Part shown: positions 1-8,996 of the stretch, one piece after another
Layout: each line of letters starts with the position of its first letter
How positions within the stretch are numbered: position 1 is the first letter of the stretch
Assembly: GCF_001261915.1 (NCBI RefSeq)
Contig: NZ_CVRT01000047.1
Span: 37,340-101,339, forward strand
DNA: 64,000 nucleotides
Direction: 5' to 3'
From: Halorubrum sp. SD626R
GTDB taxonomy: Archaea > Halobacteriota > Halobacteria > Halobacteriales > Haloferacaceae
Translations under genes and position numbers: made by a program
Notes under the pieces: model-generated
Seen by the model: the letters and a program-made list of their open reading frames with translations, nothing else
Databases searched by the model: none
Told to the model about the DNA's origin: nothing

Positions 1-1
1 A

Positions 2-2143
2 GAGCTCCGGATGGCGTCCGCGAACGGTCCGGCGACCCTCGTCGCACAGCAGCTCGACCCGAGCGCGACGACGCCGACGGAGCAACAGCGGGCGATCCGA
101 ACGGCGACCGACACCGAGCTCCGAGCGGCGATCCGGGCGGCAAACGAACGCCCGGGATTCAGTCGTCTCGTGTCCGACGACTTCAATCCGAACGAGGCGT
201 CGGCGTCCGCCTCGGTGACGGTGATCACTCACGACGTACCACAGGGGTTCTCCGACGGTGACTTCCAGACGGTACAGACGACCGTCGAGACGATGGCGGC
301 GGACGAGCCGGCCGATATCCGCGCGTTCGGAAGCGGGATCATCAACGCGGAGACCGGCCAGATCATCGGCGACTCGCTGGCACTGGTGATGCCGATCGTC
401 GCCGTGTTGCTGCTGGGCTTTCTCATCATCGCTTATCGGGACCCGATCGATCTCGCGCTCGGGCTCTCGGCGCTGGTGATGACGCTGATCTGGACGTTCG
501 GATTCCTCGGGTTCTCGGGGATTCCGTTCACTCAACAACAGATTTCGACGCCAGTATTGCTCCTCGCTGTCGGCGTCGACTTCGGGATTCACATCATCAA
601 CCGGTACCGCGAGGAGACGGTCACCGGCCTCGAGGCGGTCCCGTCGATGCGGATCGCGACGCGGCAGCTGATGATCGCGTTCGTCATCGTCACGGCGACC
701 GCGGTGTTCGGATTCGGCGCGAACGCGCTGTCGGACCTTCCGCCGATTCGGAACCTCGGCATCATCTCGGCGGTCGGGATCGTGTTCACGTTCCTCATTT
801 TCGGACTGTTCCTCCCCGCGGCGAAGCTCGAAGTCGACCGACTCCGGGAGCGGTTCGGCGTTCCCGAGTTCAACTCGGAACCGATCGCTTCCGAGGAGTC
901 CTCGCTCGGCCGGCTGCTCTCGGTGTTCGCAACGGCCGGCGATCGCGCACCGGTCCTCCTCGTCATCGTCATTCTGCTGTTCGGCGGCGGTATGGCCGCG
1001 TACGGCACCGGCGTCGACACCTCGTTCTCACAGGAGGACTTCCTTCCCCCGGAGGAGGAACCCGCGTACGTCCAGTACGTCCCCGAACCGTTCGCCCCCG
1101 GCGAGTACACCGTCTCGTCGACGCTCGACATCTTGGAGGACCGGTTCGCCACGAATCAAGACGAGTCGATCACGATATATGTCGAGGGGCCGATGGAACG
1201 CGACGACGCGTTGGAAGGGTTGGTACGGCCGAACGACGACCCGCCCGAGACGCTCGCCCTCGGTGACGACAACCAGGTCCGTGCGGAGAGCATCGTGACG
1301 GTAATTCGGGATCGGGCCGACCGCGATCCGGAGTTCGCCGCGCTTGTCGCGCGCAACGACCGGGACGGCGACGGGATTCCCGACCGGAACCTCGATCGGG
1401 TGTACAGCGTTCTGTTAGCTTCGTCTTCGGGCGATCGGGCGGAACGGTACCTGACCGAAGACCGCCGCAGCACGCAGGTCGTTTACAGCGTCCAATCGGA
1501 CGCCGAACAGGCCGTGGTGACTGCTCAGAGCCAAGAGTTCGCGACCGAGTTCCGGTACGCGGCGACTGCGACGGGAAGCATCGTCGTCTTCGACGCGATC
1601 TCGGGGATCATCTTCGAGTCGGCGATTCAGGGACTGCTGCTGTCCCTGCTGCTCACGGCCGTGTTCCTGATGATCGTGTACGGGGTGCTCGAGTCGAAAC
1701 CCCTGTTGGGGATCGTGAACGTGTTTCCGATTCTGGTCTCAGTGGCGTCGCTCGTAGGCACGATGCGACTGCTCGGCCTCGCTCTCAACGCGCTTACGGC
1801 GACGTTGCTGTCGATCGGCGTCGGGCTCGGGATCGCGTACTCGGTACATATCACCGCACGGTTCGTCGACGAGTACGACCGACGAGGGGACGCACTCGAC
1901 GCGATCCGCACGACGCTGACCGGCACCGGTGGGGCACTCCTCGGAAGCATGCTTACCACGTCGCTCGGCACGGGAGCGCTGGCACTCGCGATCACGCCCG
2001 TACTGGGTAACTTCGGGTTGTTGATGGGGCTGAGCGTCGCGTACTCGTTCATTATTTCGGTCGTCGCGCTGCCGCCGGCACTGATACTGTGGGACCGAGC
2101 GTCCGGGGCCGAAGCGCGAGCCATGGCGGCGCTCCGGAGCTGA
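2..2143 (+). CDS. RND superfamily (MMPL-type) exporter, 5' end cut off
   Basis: This is the C-terminal part of a large membrane exporter of the RND/MMPL family. The visible 710-odd residues hold two membrane blocks separated by an extracytoplasmic domain (about residues 275-520). The first block carries the typical segment LLLAVGVDFGIHIINRYREE and the second carries GVGLGIAYSVHITARF, equivalent family motifs where an acidic or small residue follows the glycine. The reading frame stays open to the left edge, and the usual first membrane helix with a long periplasm-like domain is missing or incomplete, so the ATG at position 11 is probably internal. Substrate cannot be told; archaeal members are thought to move lipids or hydrophobic compounds. 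The two-block duplication typical of the family is clear, so the family call is strong. Confidence 0.9.
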   Translation, partial: ELRMASANGPATLVAQQLDPSATTPTEQQRAIRTATDTELRAAIRAANERPGFSRLVSDDFNPNEASASASVTVITHDVPQGFSDGDFQTVQTTVETMAADEPADIRAFGSGIINAETGQIIGDSLALVMPIVAVLLLGFLIIAYRDPIDLALGLSALVMTLIWTFGFLGFSGIPFTQQQISTPVLLLAVGVDFGIHIINRYREETVTGLEAVPSMRIATRQLMIAFVIVTATAVFGFGANALSDLPPIRNLGIISAVGIVFTFLIFGLFLPAAKLEVDRLRERFGVPEFNSEPIASEESSLGRLLSVFATAGDRAPVLLVIVILLFGGGMAAYGTGVDTSFSQEDFLPPEEEPAYVQYVPEPFAPGEYTVSSTLDILEDRFATNQDESITIYVEGPMERDDALEGLVRPNDDPPETLALGDDNQVRAESIVTVIRDRADRDPEFAALVARNDRDGDGIPDRNLDRVYSVLLASSSGDRAERYLTEDRRSTQVVYSVQSDAEQAVVTAQSQEFATEFRYAATATGSIVVFDAISGIIFESAIQGLLLSLLLTAVFLMIVYGVLESKPLLGIVNVFPILVSVASLVGTMRLLGLALNALTATLLSIGVGLGIAYSVHITARFVDEYDRRGDALDAIRTTLTGTGGALLGSMLTTSLGTGALALAITPVLGNFGLLMGLSVAYSFIISVVALPPALILWDRASGAEARAMAALRS

Positions 2144-2189
2144 ACCCGCGTTACTGAAGCGACATTGACGCGGCCTGCGGCCCCGGTCT

Positions 2190-2801
2190 CTACGATATCG
2201 AATTCGCGCGCCGGACCGCGATCTCTACGTCGAACTCGGCCGGATCGGTCGAGTCGTTCGCGTCCTCGGCGTCGTACTGTATCACAACGTCCTCGAAGGT
2301 CCGCGTCCCGGAGTCGAACGACTCGAAGTCGTCTTCGACGTAGGTCCGCCCGACCGCCGTCCGCTCGTCGACCCGCGGCGGGTGGTACGTCCGGTCGTCC
2401 TCCGGCGGCTCGTAGTAGGCGTCGACCCGGAGTTCGAGGGTGCCGTAGGCGCGCTCGCCGGCGTTGCGAACAGTCACGTCGGCGACGATCTGCGACAGGA
2501 GGTTCGACTCCACGATCCGAACGATATCGGTCTCTTCGACCGTGATCCCGGCCGGACCGGGCGACGTGTCTCCGTCGCCACCCGTCGTGTCCGCGGCCGG
2601 CTCCGCGTCGTCGGGACCGTCGCTTCCCCCGCTCGTGGTCGACTCACCGTCCGCCGCCGGCGCCGTCTCTCCGGATCCGTCGCCGTCGGCCACCTCCTCG
2701 GTCTGGTCGGCCGCGCTCGATTCGTCTTCGACGAGACACCCCGCGAGCGCGACGGGGACGGCGGCCGCGAGGAACTGACGCCGTGAGGGTGGTCGGGTCA
2801 T
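2190..2801 (-). CDS. Tat-type lipoprotein with FxLYD-like domain
   Basis: A 203-residue predicted secreted lipoprotein of unknown function. The N-terminus reads MTRPPSRRQFLAAAVPVALAGC, a twin-arginine signal (SRRQF) followed by a lipobox ending in Cys22. A low-complexity Ser/Gly/Asp/Glu linker follows to about residue 90. The C-terminal half (about 95-200) is beta-rich, with VADVTVRNAGERAYGTLELR resembling FxLYD domains, which often sit in archaeal cell-surface lipoproteins. The ATG at 2801 overlaps the TGA of the upstream lipoprotein gene by 4 bp, so the two are almost certainly co-transcribed and translationally coupled. The signal and coupling fix the start well. The function is not known. 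Confidence 0.85.
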   Translation of the reverse strand: MTRPPSRRQFLAAAVPVALAGCLVEDESSAADQTEEVADGDGSGETAPAADGESTTSGGSDGPDDAEPAADTTGGDGDTSPGPAGITVEETDIVRIVESNLLSQIVADVTVRNAGERAYGTLELRVDAYYEPPEDDRTYHPPRVDERTAVGRTYVEDDFESFDSGTRTFEDVVIQYDAEDANDSTDPAEFDVEIAVRRANSIS

Positions 2802-4060
2802 GCCGTCACCCAGGCGTCGGGGAGCCGACCCTGCCAACGGGGACGCTCTTCCCACGCGTCGCCGGAGAATCCGGTCGCGAGGACGAACTCGCCGGCCTGC
2901 AGGAGGTAGCCGTACTGCACGCCGGCGAACTCGTCGAGGTCCGTCCGGTCGCTCCCGGCCTCGCGGTGGTAGTAGCGGTGCCACTCGATCGCGTCGTCGG
3001 CCGCCTCCGTCGCCGGCGAGATCGGCTCGCGGCTCTCGGTAGCGCCCGCCGCCAGCGCGGCGTCGAGCCGGTCGCTCGCGGTCTCGGCGTCGGCGTACCG
3101 CTGGACGTGGAGCGGTGCCCCGTCGAGCTCGCTCGGCGGCCCGCGGAACGCGTCTCGCCGACGGTCGGCCGGCTCCGGGCGGTCCGCGAAGGTGAAAAAC
3201 AGCTCCGCGGTCCGACCGTCCGACCGGGCGACCGGGCCGAGCCGCTCGCGGAGCGACTCGCGGCGTTCCGCGGGCAGCGCGTCGTCTGTGAACGTCGGCG
3301 GATACGTCTCGTCGCCTTCGTCGTCCCCGTCGCCGTCCGAGTACGGCCGGTGCGCGAGCGTCGCGAACCGACGACGCTCGGGGACCGCGAGTTCGACGAC
3401 GACCCCGTCCGGGTCGCCCGGGGCCAGCCGGTCGAGCAGGCGGTTGTGGATCGGGTCGCGAGAGAACCGCCGATCGACGTAGATCGGCGTCCGGATCTGA
3501 AAGAACGACAGGCGCATCCGTTCGAGCTCCTCCGTGAACCGGTCCGCGTCGTTCCGCCGGGCGAACCGATCGAGCACCGGCACGTGTCTGTCGGTCCGCG
3601 AGCGGAGCAGTCCCGCGGGGTAGAAGTGCGGTTCGAGCGGGGTCGCCGCGCGCTCGGCCGCGTCGTACCCGGCGGCTTCGAGCCGCTCGGCCATCTCGAC
3701 CGTCGGGTCTGTCGCCTCGCGGACCGACTCCCGGACGGCGTCCACTTCGGTGAGCACGTCGGCGGTCGCCTCGCGGTAGACGCGGACCGCGGCCTCGTAC
3801 GACGTCGCGAACCACAGCGCGTCGCCGACGACGCCCCGCGTCGCCGCGGCGAGCGCGGGGTTCGGTCCGGGATCGCCGCCGTCGCTGCCGTCGGACCCGT
3901 CGCCGTCGCCGTCGGACCCGTCGGGTTCTCCCCCGCCGTCGGCGTCCCCATCGCCCGAGTCCGGCTCGTCGGGATAGGTGACCCCGTCGACGCCCAGACA
4001 GCCGGCAAATCCGGCGGCGACACCGACGCCGGCTAGGAGGTCGCGTCGCGTCCGTTGCAC
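2798..4060 (-). CDS. Tat-type lipoprotein of unknown function
   Basis: A 420-residue haloarchaeal-style lipoprotein. From the GTG at 4060 it reads MQRTRRDLLAGVGVAAGFAGC: a twin-arginine signal (RTRRDLL) and a lipobox at Cys21. A Gly/Asp/Ser linker follows to about residue 60, then a globular domain of about 350 residues with no motif I recognise. I chose the GTG at 4060 because a TATA-like CTTAAATT-type box lies about 27 bp upstream, the usual spacing for a leaderless haloarchaeal transcript. A longer reading from 4117 would place 19 untypical residues before the signal. The gene overlaps the next lipoprotein gene by 4 bp, so the pair probably works together at the cell surface. I cannot assign a role. 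Confidence 0.8.
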   Translation of the reverse strand: MQRTRRDLLAGVGVAAGFAGCLGVDGVTYPDEPDSGDGDADGGGEPDGSDGDGDGSDGSDGGDPGPNPALAAATRGVVGDALWFATSYEAAVRVYREATADVLTEVDAVRESVREATDPTVEMAERLEAAGYDAAERAATPLEPHFYPAGLLRSRTDRHVPVLDRFARRNDADRFTEELERMRLSFFQIRTPIYVDRRFSRDPIHNRLLDRLAPGDPDGVVVELAVPERRRFATLAHRPYSDGDGDDEGDETYPPTFTDDALPAERRESLRERLGPVARSDGRTAELFFTFADRPEPADRRRDAFRGPPSELDGAPLHVQRYADAETASDRLDAALAAGATESREPISPATEAADDAIEWHRYYHREAGSDRTDLDEFAGVQYGYLLQAGEFVLATGFSGDAWEERPRWQGRLPDAWVTA

Positions 4061-4084
4061 GCACTCCACTCCGACGGGGGAGAA

Positions 4085-4092
4085 CTTAAATT
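4085..4092 (-). promoter_or_regulatory. TATA-like box for the lipoprotein pair
   Basis: On the minus strand the sequence reads AATTTAAG, an archaeal TATA-like element centred about 27 bp before the GTG at 4060. This spacing fits a leaderless transcript and supports that GTG as the start. No experimental support. Confidence 0.45.
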
Positions 4093-4113
4093 GCCCCCGA
4101 CGACGACCGAGCG

Positions 4114-5607
4114 TCACTTCCCTCGGTCGTCGCCGGCGGTGAAATCGAAGCCGTGAACCGATCTGTCGCCGTCCTCGCTCGCCGAGCCGTCCGTCTCCGT
4201 CGTCGACTCCGAGCTCGCCCCGTCGGGTTCCGCTCCGGCCGCTCCGTCAGTTGGATTCCCAGTCTGCCCATCCTCGGACGCGTGCGAGTCGCCCGCCGCG
4301 TCGTCGCCGGGCCCGTCGGCCGGATCGGGCGCGCCAGGCCGCGTGTCGGCGTCCGCGGCGTCGCCCAGCACCGTGGTCCCGTCGTCGCCCGCGTCGGACG
4401 CGTCCAGCGCGGCGACCGCCCGCCGCTGGATCTCGTCGATCCGGGGCACGTCGGTGACGTTCGAGAGCACCACGGTCGCGGTGACCTCAGTCGCGCCGGG
4501 GACCGGCTCGTCGCCGGCCAACACCTCGACGGTCTCCGTCTCCTCTTCGAGGAGGTACCGCCCCGTCTCGAACCCCTTCCGCGAGACCGCGTCGGGCGGC
4601 CCGGAGAGGATCACAAGCACCCGATCGGCCGAGTCGACAGAGCAGGGAAGCGTCAGCGTCGATTCGAGCGCGCGGCGCACGAGCCGCTTCACCGTCGCGG
4701 CGTCGGCCTCCGCGCCGTCGCTCTCCGGCGCGTCGGCGATCCCGAGCAGCCGGAGCAGGCGGGTCACCACGCCGGCGTCATCTGGGGTGAGCTCGTGGGT
4801 CGCGTGGCCGATCGAGGCGACGCCCCCCACTTCGAGCGTTCGGGTGACGTCTGCCGGATCGACGCGCAGCTCCGAGACGGACTCCGGGTCGCGCTCGCCG
4901 GCCCCGAAGAGCGCCAGCACGCGGGCGGCGATCGCGTCGTTGATCGCGTCGTACCGCTCGGCCACCGGGTCGCCCCGACGCCAGGCCTCGTTGTCGACCG
5001 GGAAGACGGCGTCCGCGAGCGGCACGACCGTCCGGATCCCGCGGGCCGCGGTCAGCGCCCGGCGGTCCGGCTCGGTCGCGGCCGGCAGGGCGCCGAGGAC
5101 GTACACGGGGGTCTCGTAGATCGAATTGAGCTCCTCGAGCAGGACGCTCCCGACTCCGGTCCCCGTCCCGCCGCCCAGTCCGGTGACCAGCATCGTCCCC
5201 GCCACCTCCGTCTCGTCGATCCGGTCGAGCGCGCGGCGGATCTCGGGCAGCTCCGCCTCGGCGACCGCCGCACCGGTGTCGGGGTCGCCGCCGACCCCGA
5301 ACGGGTCGATCTCAGATGCGAGCGCCTCCGTCTCGTCGGCACCCCCGGCGCCGTCGGCGGTCTCAGCACCATCGGCCCCTCCGGCCTCGGCGGGGTCGGG
5401 ACGCCGTCTGACCGCGGGGTGCGTGTCGCCGAGCAGGACGCGCCGCTCGTCGGGGACGGCCGTCGCGGCCTCGAAGGCGGCGTCGTCGGTGTTGAACACG
5501 AGGACGTTCCCGTCGCTGACCGACCGCCCGGAGGCCCGCTCGGCGCGGACCAGCCGGTCGACGATCCGGGTGCCGGCGTCGCCGACGCCGACGAACGCGA
5601 GCTTCAT
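4114..5607 (-). CDS. divergent CetZ/FtsZ-family tubulin-like GTPase with acidic tail
   Basis: A 497-residue tubulin-superfamily GTPase. The start MKLAFVGVGDAGTRIVDRLV matches the CetZ N-terminus, and the nucleotide-binding T4 loop GLGGGTGTG is at residues 143-151. The region after VSELRVDPADVTRTL keeps acidic residues at the T7-loop position needed for GTP hydrolysis. It differs from the neighbouring CetZ in two ways: an acidic Ala/Gly/Asp/Glu insertion at about 66-100, where CetZ proteins have a short GHGVG stretch, and a disordered acidic C-terminal tail of about 105 residues. CetZ proteins act in cell shape and motility in haloarchaea. The ATG at 5607 sits 140 bp below the next cetZ gene on the same strand, so the two may be one operon. 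The specific role of this divergent copy is unknown. Confidence 0.88.
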   Translation of the reverse strand: MKLAFVGVGDAGTRIVDRLVRAERASGRSVSDGNVLVFNTDDAAFEAATAVPDERRVLLGDTHPAVRRRPDPAEAGGADGAETADGAGGADETEALASEIDPFGVGGDPDTGAAVAEAELPEIRRALDRIDETEVAGTMLVTGLGGGTGTGVGSVLLEELNSIYETPVYVLGALPAATEPDRRALTAARGIRTVVPLADAVFPVDNEAWRRGDPVAERYDAINDAIAARVLALFGAGERDPESVSELRVDPADVTRTLEVGGVASIGHATHELTPDDAGVVTRLLRLLGIADAPESDGAEADAATVKRLVRRALESTLTLPCSVDSADRVLVILSGPPDAVSRKGFETGRYLLEEETETVEVLAGDEPVPGATEVTATVVLSNVTDVPRIDEIQRRAVAALDASDAGDDGTTVLGDAADADTRPGAPDPADGPGDDAAGDSHASEDGQTGNPTDGAAGAEPDGASSESTTETDGSASEDGDRSVHGFDFTAGDDRGK

Positions 5608-5747
5608 CCGACCACCGGCGGCGACCGGCGACGCGCGAGCGACTCGGCGCCGCGACCCCGATCCGGGCGCTCGGCGATTGGTGCGCGCCCCGGGCGGTCA
5701 GTGACGCGAGCGCCCTCGGGGCGCCCGGCCGCTCTGGTTCGGGGCAT

Positions 5748-6920
5748 TCAGACGATCGGGTCCAGGTCGTCGTCGTCGTCGGTGATCAGCGACTGGATCT
5801 CCTCCTCGCGGACCGCGTCCTGCTCTCTGATCTTGTTCTGCGCGTCGACCGCCTGGCTCTGGATCTCGTCGATCCGGGGCGTCTCGGTCACGTTCGAGAG
5901 CAGCACCACCGCCGCGAGCGTCGACGAGTCGGGGCGGGGGTCGTCGCCCGCGAGCACGTCGACGGTGTCGGCCGCGTTCTCCAGCCACTCGCGGGCGGAC
6001 TCGACGCCCTTCCGCGAGATGACCTCCGGCGGCCCGGCGAAGACGATGAGCGCGCGGTCCGCGCTGGATATATCGCAGGGGACGGTGAGCCGGGAGTTGA
6101 CCGCCCGGCGGACGAGCCCCTTGATCTTCGCGGCGTCGGTGGACTCGCTCTCGGGCTCGTCCGACTCGTTGAACTTCGACAGCAGGCCCTGTTTCGCGGG
6201 CGCGAGCTCGGTCGAGGCGTACCCGATCGAGGAGACCCCGCCGACTTCGAGGGTCCGCATGATGTCGCTGGAGTCCATCGCGTTCTCGCCCACCTCGCTC
6301 TCGTCGACCTCGCCGGCCGCGAGCAGGGTGACGATCCGGGTCGCGAGCTCCTTGTTCATCTCCTCGTACCCCTGCTCTATCGTCTGTCCGCGCGAGCGCC
6401 AGGCGTCGTTGTCGAACGCGATGAAGTTGTCGACCTTGGTGACGAACGACTGGAGCGAGCGGGCGGCGTTGAGCGCCGGGCGACCGCCCTCGTACTTGCC
6501 GGGCAGCACGCCGAGCCCGTACACCGGTTCGTCGTACATCTTCTGGATCTCCTCGATGACGACCGGCGCGGCCCCGCTGCCGGTGCCGCCGCCGAGCCCG
6601 GCCGCGACCAGCACCGCGTCGACCTCGTGGATCTCGACGTCGTCGAAGACGCGGCGGATCTCGTCGATGTCGGTCTTGGCGACCTCCGCGCCGATCTCGG
6701 CGTCGCCGCCGACGCCGTGACCGCGGGCCTTGTGGTGCGTGTCGCCGATGAGGACGCGGCGGTCCTCGGGGATGTTCTTCGGCTTGGCGAGGTCCGTCCG
6801 CGCCGTGTTGATGACGAGGGCGTGTCGGCAGAGGTTCCGACCGGTCTCGACCTCGAACTCGATCATCCGGTCGATGAGCTTGCTGCCGGCGTTCCCGACG
6901 CCGATGGTCGCGAGCTTCAT
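5748..6920 (-). CDS. cetZ: CetZ-family tubulin-like GTPase
   Basis: A 390-residue CetZ protein. It starts MKLATIGVGNAGSKLIDRMI, has RVLIGDTHHKARGHGVGGD at about 55-73 (the CetZ signature region), the GTP-binding T4 loop GLGGGTGSG at 108-116, and DSSDIMRTL at the T7-loop position. The length and the short acidic C-terminal end (DDDDDLDPIV) fit the family. CetZ proteins form filaments that control rod shape and swimming in haloarchaea; several paralogues occur per genome, and I cannot say which numbered paralogue this is. The ATG at 6920 begins exactly at the conserved MKLA, so the longer upstream reading frame is spurious. It lies directly upstream of a second, divergent copy on the same strand. 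Confidence 0.93.
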   Translation of the reverse strand: MKLATIGVGNAGSKLIDRMIEFEVETGRNLCRHALVINTARTDLAKPKNIPEDRRVLIGDTHHKARGHGVGGDAEIGAEVAKTDIDEIRRVFDDVEIHEVDAVLVAAGLGGGTGSGAAPVVIEEIQKMYDEPVYGLGVLPGKYEGGRPALNAARSLQSFVTKVDNFIAFDNDAWRSRGQTIEQGYEEMNKELATRIVTLLAAGEVDESEVGENAMDSSDIMRTLEVGGVSSIGYASTELAPAKQGLLSKFNESDEPESESTDAAKIKGLVRRAVNSRLTVPCDISSADRALIVFAGPPEVISRKGVESAREWLENAADTVDVLAGDDPRPDSSTLAAVVLLSNVTETPRIDEIQSQAVDAQNKIREQDAVREEEIQSLITDDDDDLDPIV

Positions 6921-7038
6921 CGGTCCTTCCCCTGCCGCGGCTCGACGGGCCCGTGCGATCGCGATCGTGTTCGGGTGCCGGCGGTCCGCGCGCGAGTTTG
7001 GGTTCTCATGTGATTGTCCGGTCTGTTGGACTCGACGG

Positions 7039-7046
7039 GTATTAAG
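7039..7046 (-). promoter_or_regulatory. TATA-like box for the cetZ pair
   Basis: The minus strand reads CTTAATAC here, about 120 bp before the cetZ start. If used, it would give a leader of roughly 90 nt, longer than the leaderless norm. It is the only AT-rich element in an otherwise GC-rich gap (6921-7101). Confidence 0.35.
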
Positions 7047-7101
7047 GTGTGTCAGACGCGGACGGCGGGAGAACCCCGGAGACGAGTTCCGTCCGACCGG
7101 C

Positions 7102-7944
7102 TCAGCGCTCCCGCACGACGACGAACTCCGCGAGGTCGCGGAGGTACTCGATCGCCTCCGTCTCCGGCGGGTCGGCGTCGTCGAGCGCGGCGAGCGCCAG
7201 CTCCGACTGCTCCCGGGCGCGCTCGTCGATCTCCGTCGGCGACAGCGACGTGACCTGGACCACCGAGGGGCGGTCCATCTCGGCGTCCTGTCCCGTCGGC
7301 TTCCCGAGGTCGTCGGCGTCGGCGGTCGCGTCGAGCACGTCGTCGCGCATCTGGAACGCGACGCCGACGCGCTCGGCGTACTCGCCGAACGAGTCGATCG
7401 CGTCCGGCTCGGCGCCGCCGGCGACCGCGCCGAGCTCGGCGGCGGCCCGGAACAGCGCGCCCGTCTTCCGGCGGGCGAGCTCCATGTACTCCGCCTCCGT
7501 CGTCGGGCGGTCGGCGAGCTCGGTGGCCTCCCCCTCGCCGAGCTCGACCATCGCCTCGGCGACGGTCCGCATCGCGCGCGGCTCCGCGGAGAACAGCCCG
7601 AACGCCTCACCGAGCAGGCCGTCGCTGGCGACGATCGCGGGGCCGTACCCGAACTCCGCCCACGCGGAGGGGGTGCCGCGCCGGACCGCCGAGCGGTCGA
7701 TGATGTCGTCGATGACGAGCGACGCGTTGTGGACGAACTCGATCCCGGCCGCGAAGTCGACGGCGTCGTCGGGATCGCCGTCGAACGCCTCGCAGGCGAG
7801 GATCGTCACCGCCGGGCGGACGCGCTTGCCGCCGGCGAGGACGACGTGGCCGACCTCGTCGGACAGCTCCTCGGGCTCGACCTCGTCGATGACGGCCTCC
7901 AGCCGGTCCTCGACCAGCGCGACCCGGCGCTCCAGGTACTCCAT
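7102..7944 (-). CDS. polyprenyl diphosphate synthase (IspA/GGPPS family)
   Basis: A 280-residue trans-prenyltransferase that condenses isopentenyl diphosphate with an allylic diphosphate for isoprenoid (likely membrane lipid, quinone or carotenoid) synthesis. It has AGGKRVRPAV at about 38-46, which binds diphosphate. The first Asp-rich motif is DDIID at 79-83 followed by RRG (88-90), and the second is QMRDDVLD at 198-205. The protein is shorter than the roughly 330-350 residues of typical haloarchaeal geranylgeranyl synthases, and the second motif lacks the third Asp in the usual DDxxD-D pattern context, so product length is uncertain. It starts with ATG at 7944 and stands alone on the minus strand, upstream of the cetZ genes but separated from them by 181 bp. 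Confidence 0.88.
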   Translation of the reverse strand: MEYLERRVALVEDRLEAVIDEVEPEELSDEVGHVVLAGGKRVRPAVTILACEAFDGDPDDAVDFAAGIEFVHNASLVIDDIIDRSAVRRGTPSAWAEFGYGPAIVASDGLLGEAFGLFSAEPRAMRTVAEAMVELGEGEATELADRPTTEAEYMELARRKTGALFRAAAELGAVAGGAEPDAIDSFGEYAERVGVAFQMRDDVLDATADADDLGKPTGQDAEMDRPSVVQVTSLSPTEIDERAREQSELALAALDDADPPETEAIEYLRDLAEFVVVRER

Positions 7945-8001
7945 CTATCGTCCGGAGGCACCGGTCGCGCAAAGGCCTAACGGAACGCCGACCGCCGCCG
8001 G

Positions 8002-8670
8002 CTACTTGAACTCGATGCCGAGGTCGTGGAGCCCGTCGTTGTTCGAGGCGACGTTGATCAGGAGGGGCGTGAGCCCCTCGATCTCGGGCGCGTTGGCGAG
8101 CCCACCGGCGTCGAGCGTGCGGAGCCCCTCGATCCCCTCGGCGACGTCCGCGACCGTCCGCTTCGCGTCCTCGTCGTCCCCGATCACGAGCGTGTCGATC
8201 CCGAGGTCGGCGTCGAGGTTCGCGAGCCGGGCCGCCGCGAGGTTGTGGAACGCCCCGACGACGTCGACCCCCTCGGGCGCCGCGTCCGCGACGATGGCCG
8301 TCACCGAGCCCGCGCCCGGCTTGTGGTAGTGGAATCCCTCCTCGTCGCGTTTCATCCCCGTCGCCGGCGAGACGAGGACGTCGCCGTCGTCGAGTTCGTC
8401 CGAGATCGCCTCCACCGTGTCGCCGACGTGGTAGGGCGGGACCGCGAGGACGACGACCTTGGCCGCGGCGGCCGCCGCCGCGTTCTCGGCGCCCCCGACG
8501 GTCGCGTTGAGGCCGCGGCTCTCCAGCTCGGTGGTGTACTCCTCGGCCCTGTTCTCCGCCTTCTCGGCCTCCCGCGACCCGATCGAGACGCGGTGGGGCG
8601 TGTCGGCCGCCAGTCGGAGGGCGAGCCCCTCACCGATGTCGCCGGTACCGCCGAGTATCGCGATCTGCAT
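8002..8670 (-). CDS. npdG: NADPH-dependent F420 reductase
   Basis: A 222-residue cytosolic oxidoreductase that moves hydride between NADP(H) and coenzyme F420. It opens with MQIAILGGTGDIGEGLALRL, a Rossmann fold with the GGTGDIG nucleotide loop, then IGSREAEKAE, which fits 2'-phosphate recognition of NADP. The segment VVGAFHNLAAARLANLD is typical of the family in place of the classical dehydrogenase core. The ATG at 8670 begins right at the Rossmann strand; the 25 extra upstream residues in the longer reading frame are Asn/Arg/Gly-rich and unlikely. The gene is monocistronic, 57 bp past the prenyl synthase start. Haloarchaea make F420, so the role fits. Confidence 0.92.
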   Translation of the reverse strand: MQIAILGGTGDIGEGLALRLAADTPHRVSIGSREAEKAENRAEEYTTELESRGLNATVGGAENAAAAAAAKVVVLAVPPYHVGDTVEAISDELDDGDVLVSPATGMKRDEEGFHYHKPGAGSVTAIVADAAPEGVDVVGAFHNLAAARLANLDADLGIDTLVIGDDEDAKRTVADVAEGIEGLRTLDAGGLANAPEIEGLTPLLINVASNNDGLHDLGIEFK

Positions 8671-8769
8671 ACGTTTAGTGCGGTCGCTCGCGTCTTGAGG
8701 GTTGCGTGACCGGCCGTCCTCGCCACCGTTCGGCCCGGGGTTCATGTACGCCGGCCGCCTAACGGGCGC

Positions 8770-8940
8770 ATGACCGATGTCCCGTCGCTGGCGCTCCGCT
8801 ACGTCGCCTGCGACGCCTGCGACACGGTGTTCGCGCTGCCAGACGACCCCGACGAGCCGACCGCCTGCGGCCGGTGCGGCGCCCGCCCGCTGCGGGAACT
8901 CTCCGGCGTCCGGGGTCCGGACGCGTACTTCGCGCCCTGA
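8770..8940 (+). CDS. small zinc-ribbon protein
   Basis: A 56-residue protein, from the ATG at 8770, with two CxxC pairs: CDAC near residues 14-17 and CGRC near 33-36, separated by an acidic loop. This is the pattern of a small treble-clef or rubredoxin-like zinc ribbon, common among haloarchaeal micro-proteins. It lies between divergent and convergent neighbours on the minus strand and has its own plus-strand frame. The four Cys spacing and clean stop make it believable as a real gene despite its size. Function unknown; such proteins can bind nucleic acids or protein partners. Confidence 0.7.
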   Translation: MTDVPSLALRYVACDACDTVFALPDDPDEPTACGRCGARPLRELSGVRGPDAYFAP

Positions 8941-8996
8941 GACCGGTTCTCGGGCCGCGCCCCTCGTGGCGCGACCGGCGCGTCATCCATGCCGAT

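Noticed and set aside
2190..4064. One long 624-residue minus-strand gene covering both lipoproteins
   Set aside because: The stretch before 2801 is an off-frame shadow; a Tat signal with lipobox starts exactly at the ATG at 2801, overlapping the upstream gene by 4 bp.
4153..6720. Plus-strand 855-residue reading frame opposite the two CetZ genes
   Set aside because: It is antisense to two clear CetZ genes, Arg/Gly-rich, with no domain; long open antisense frames are normal in GC-rich haloarchaea.
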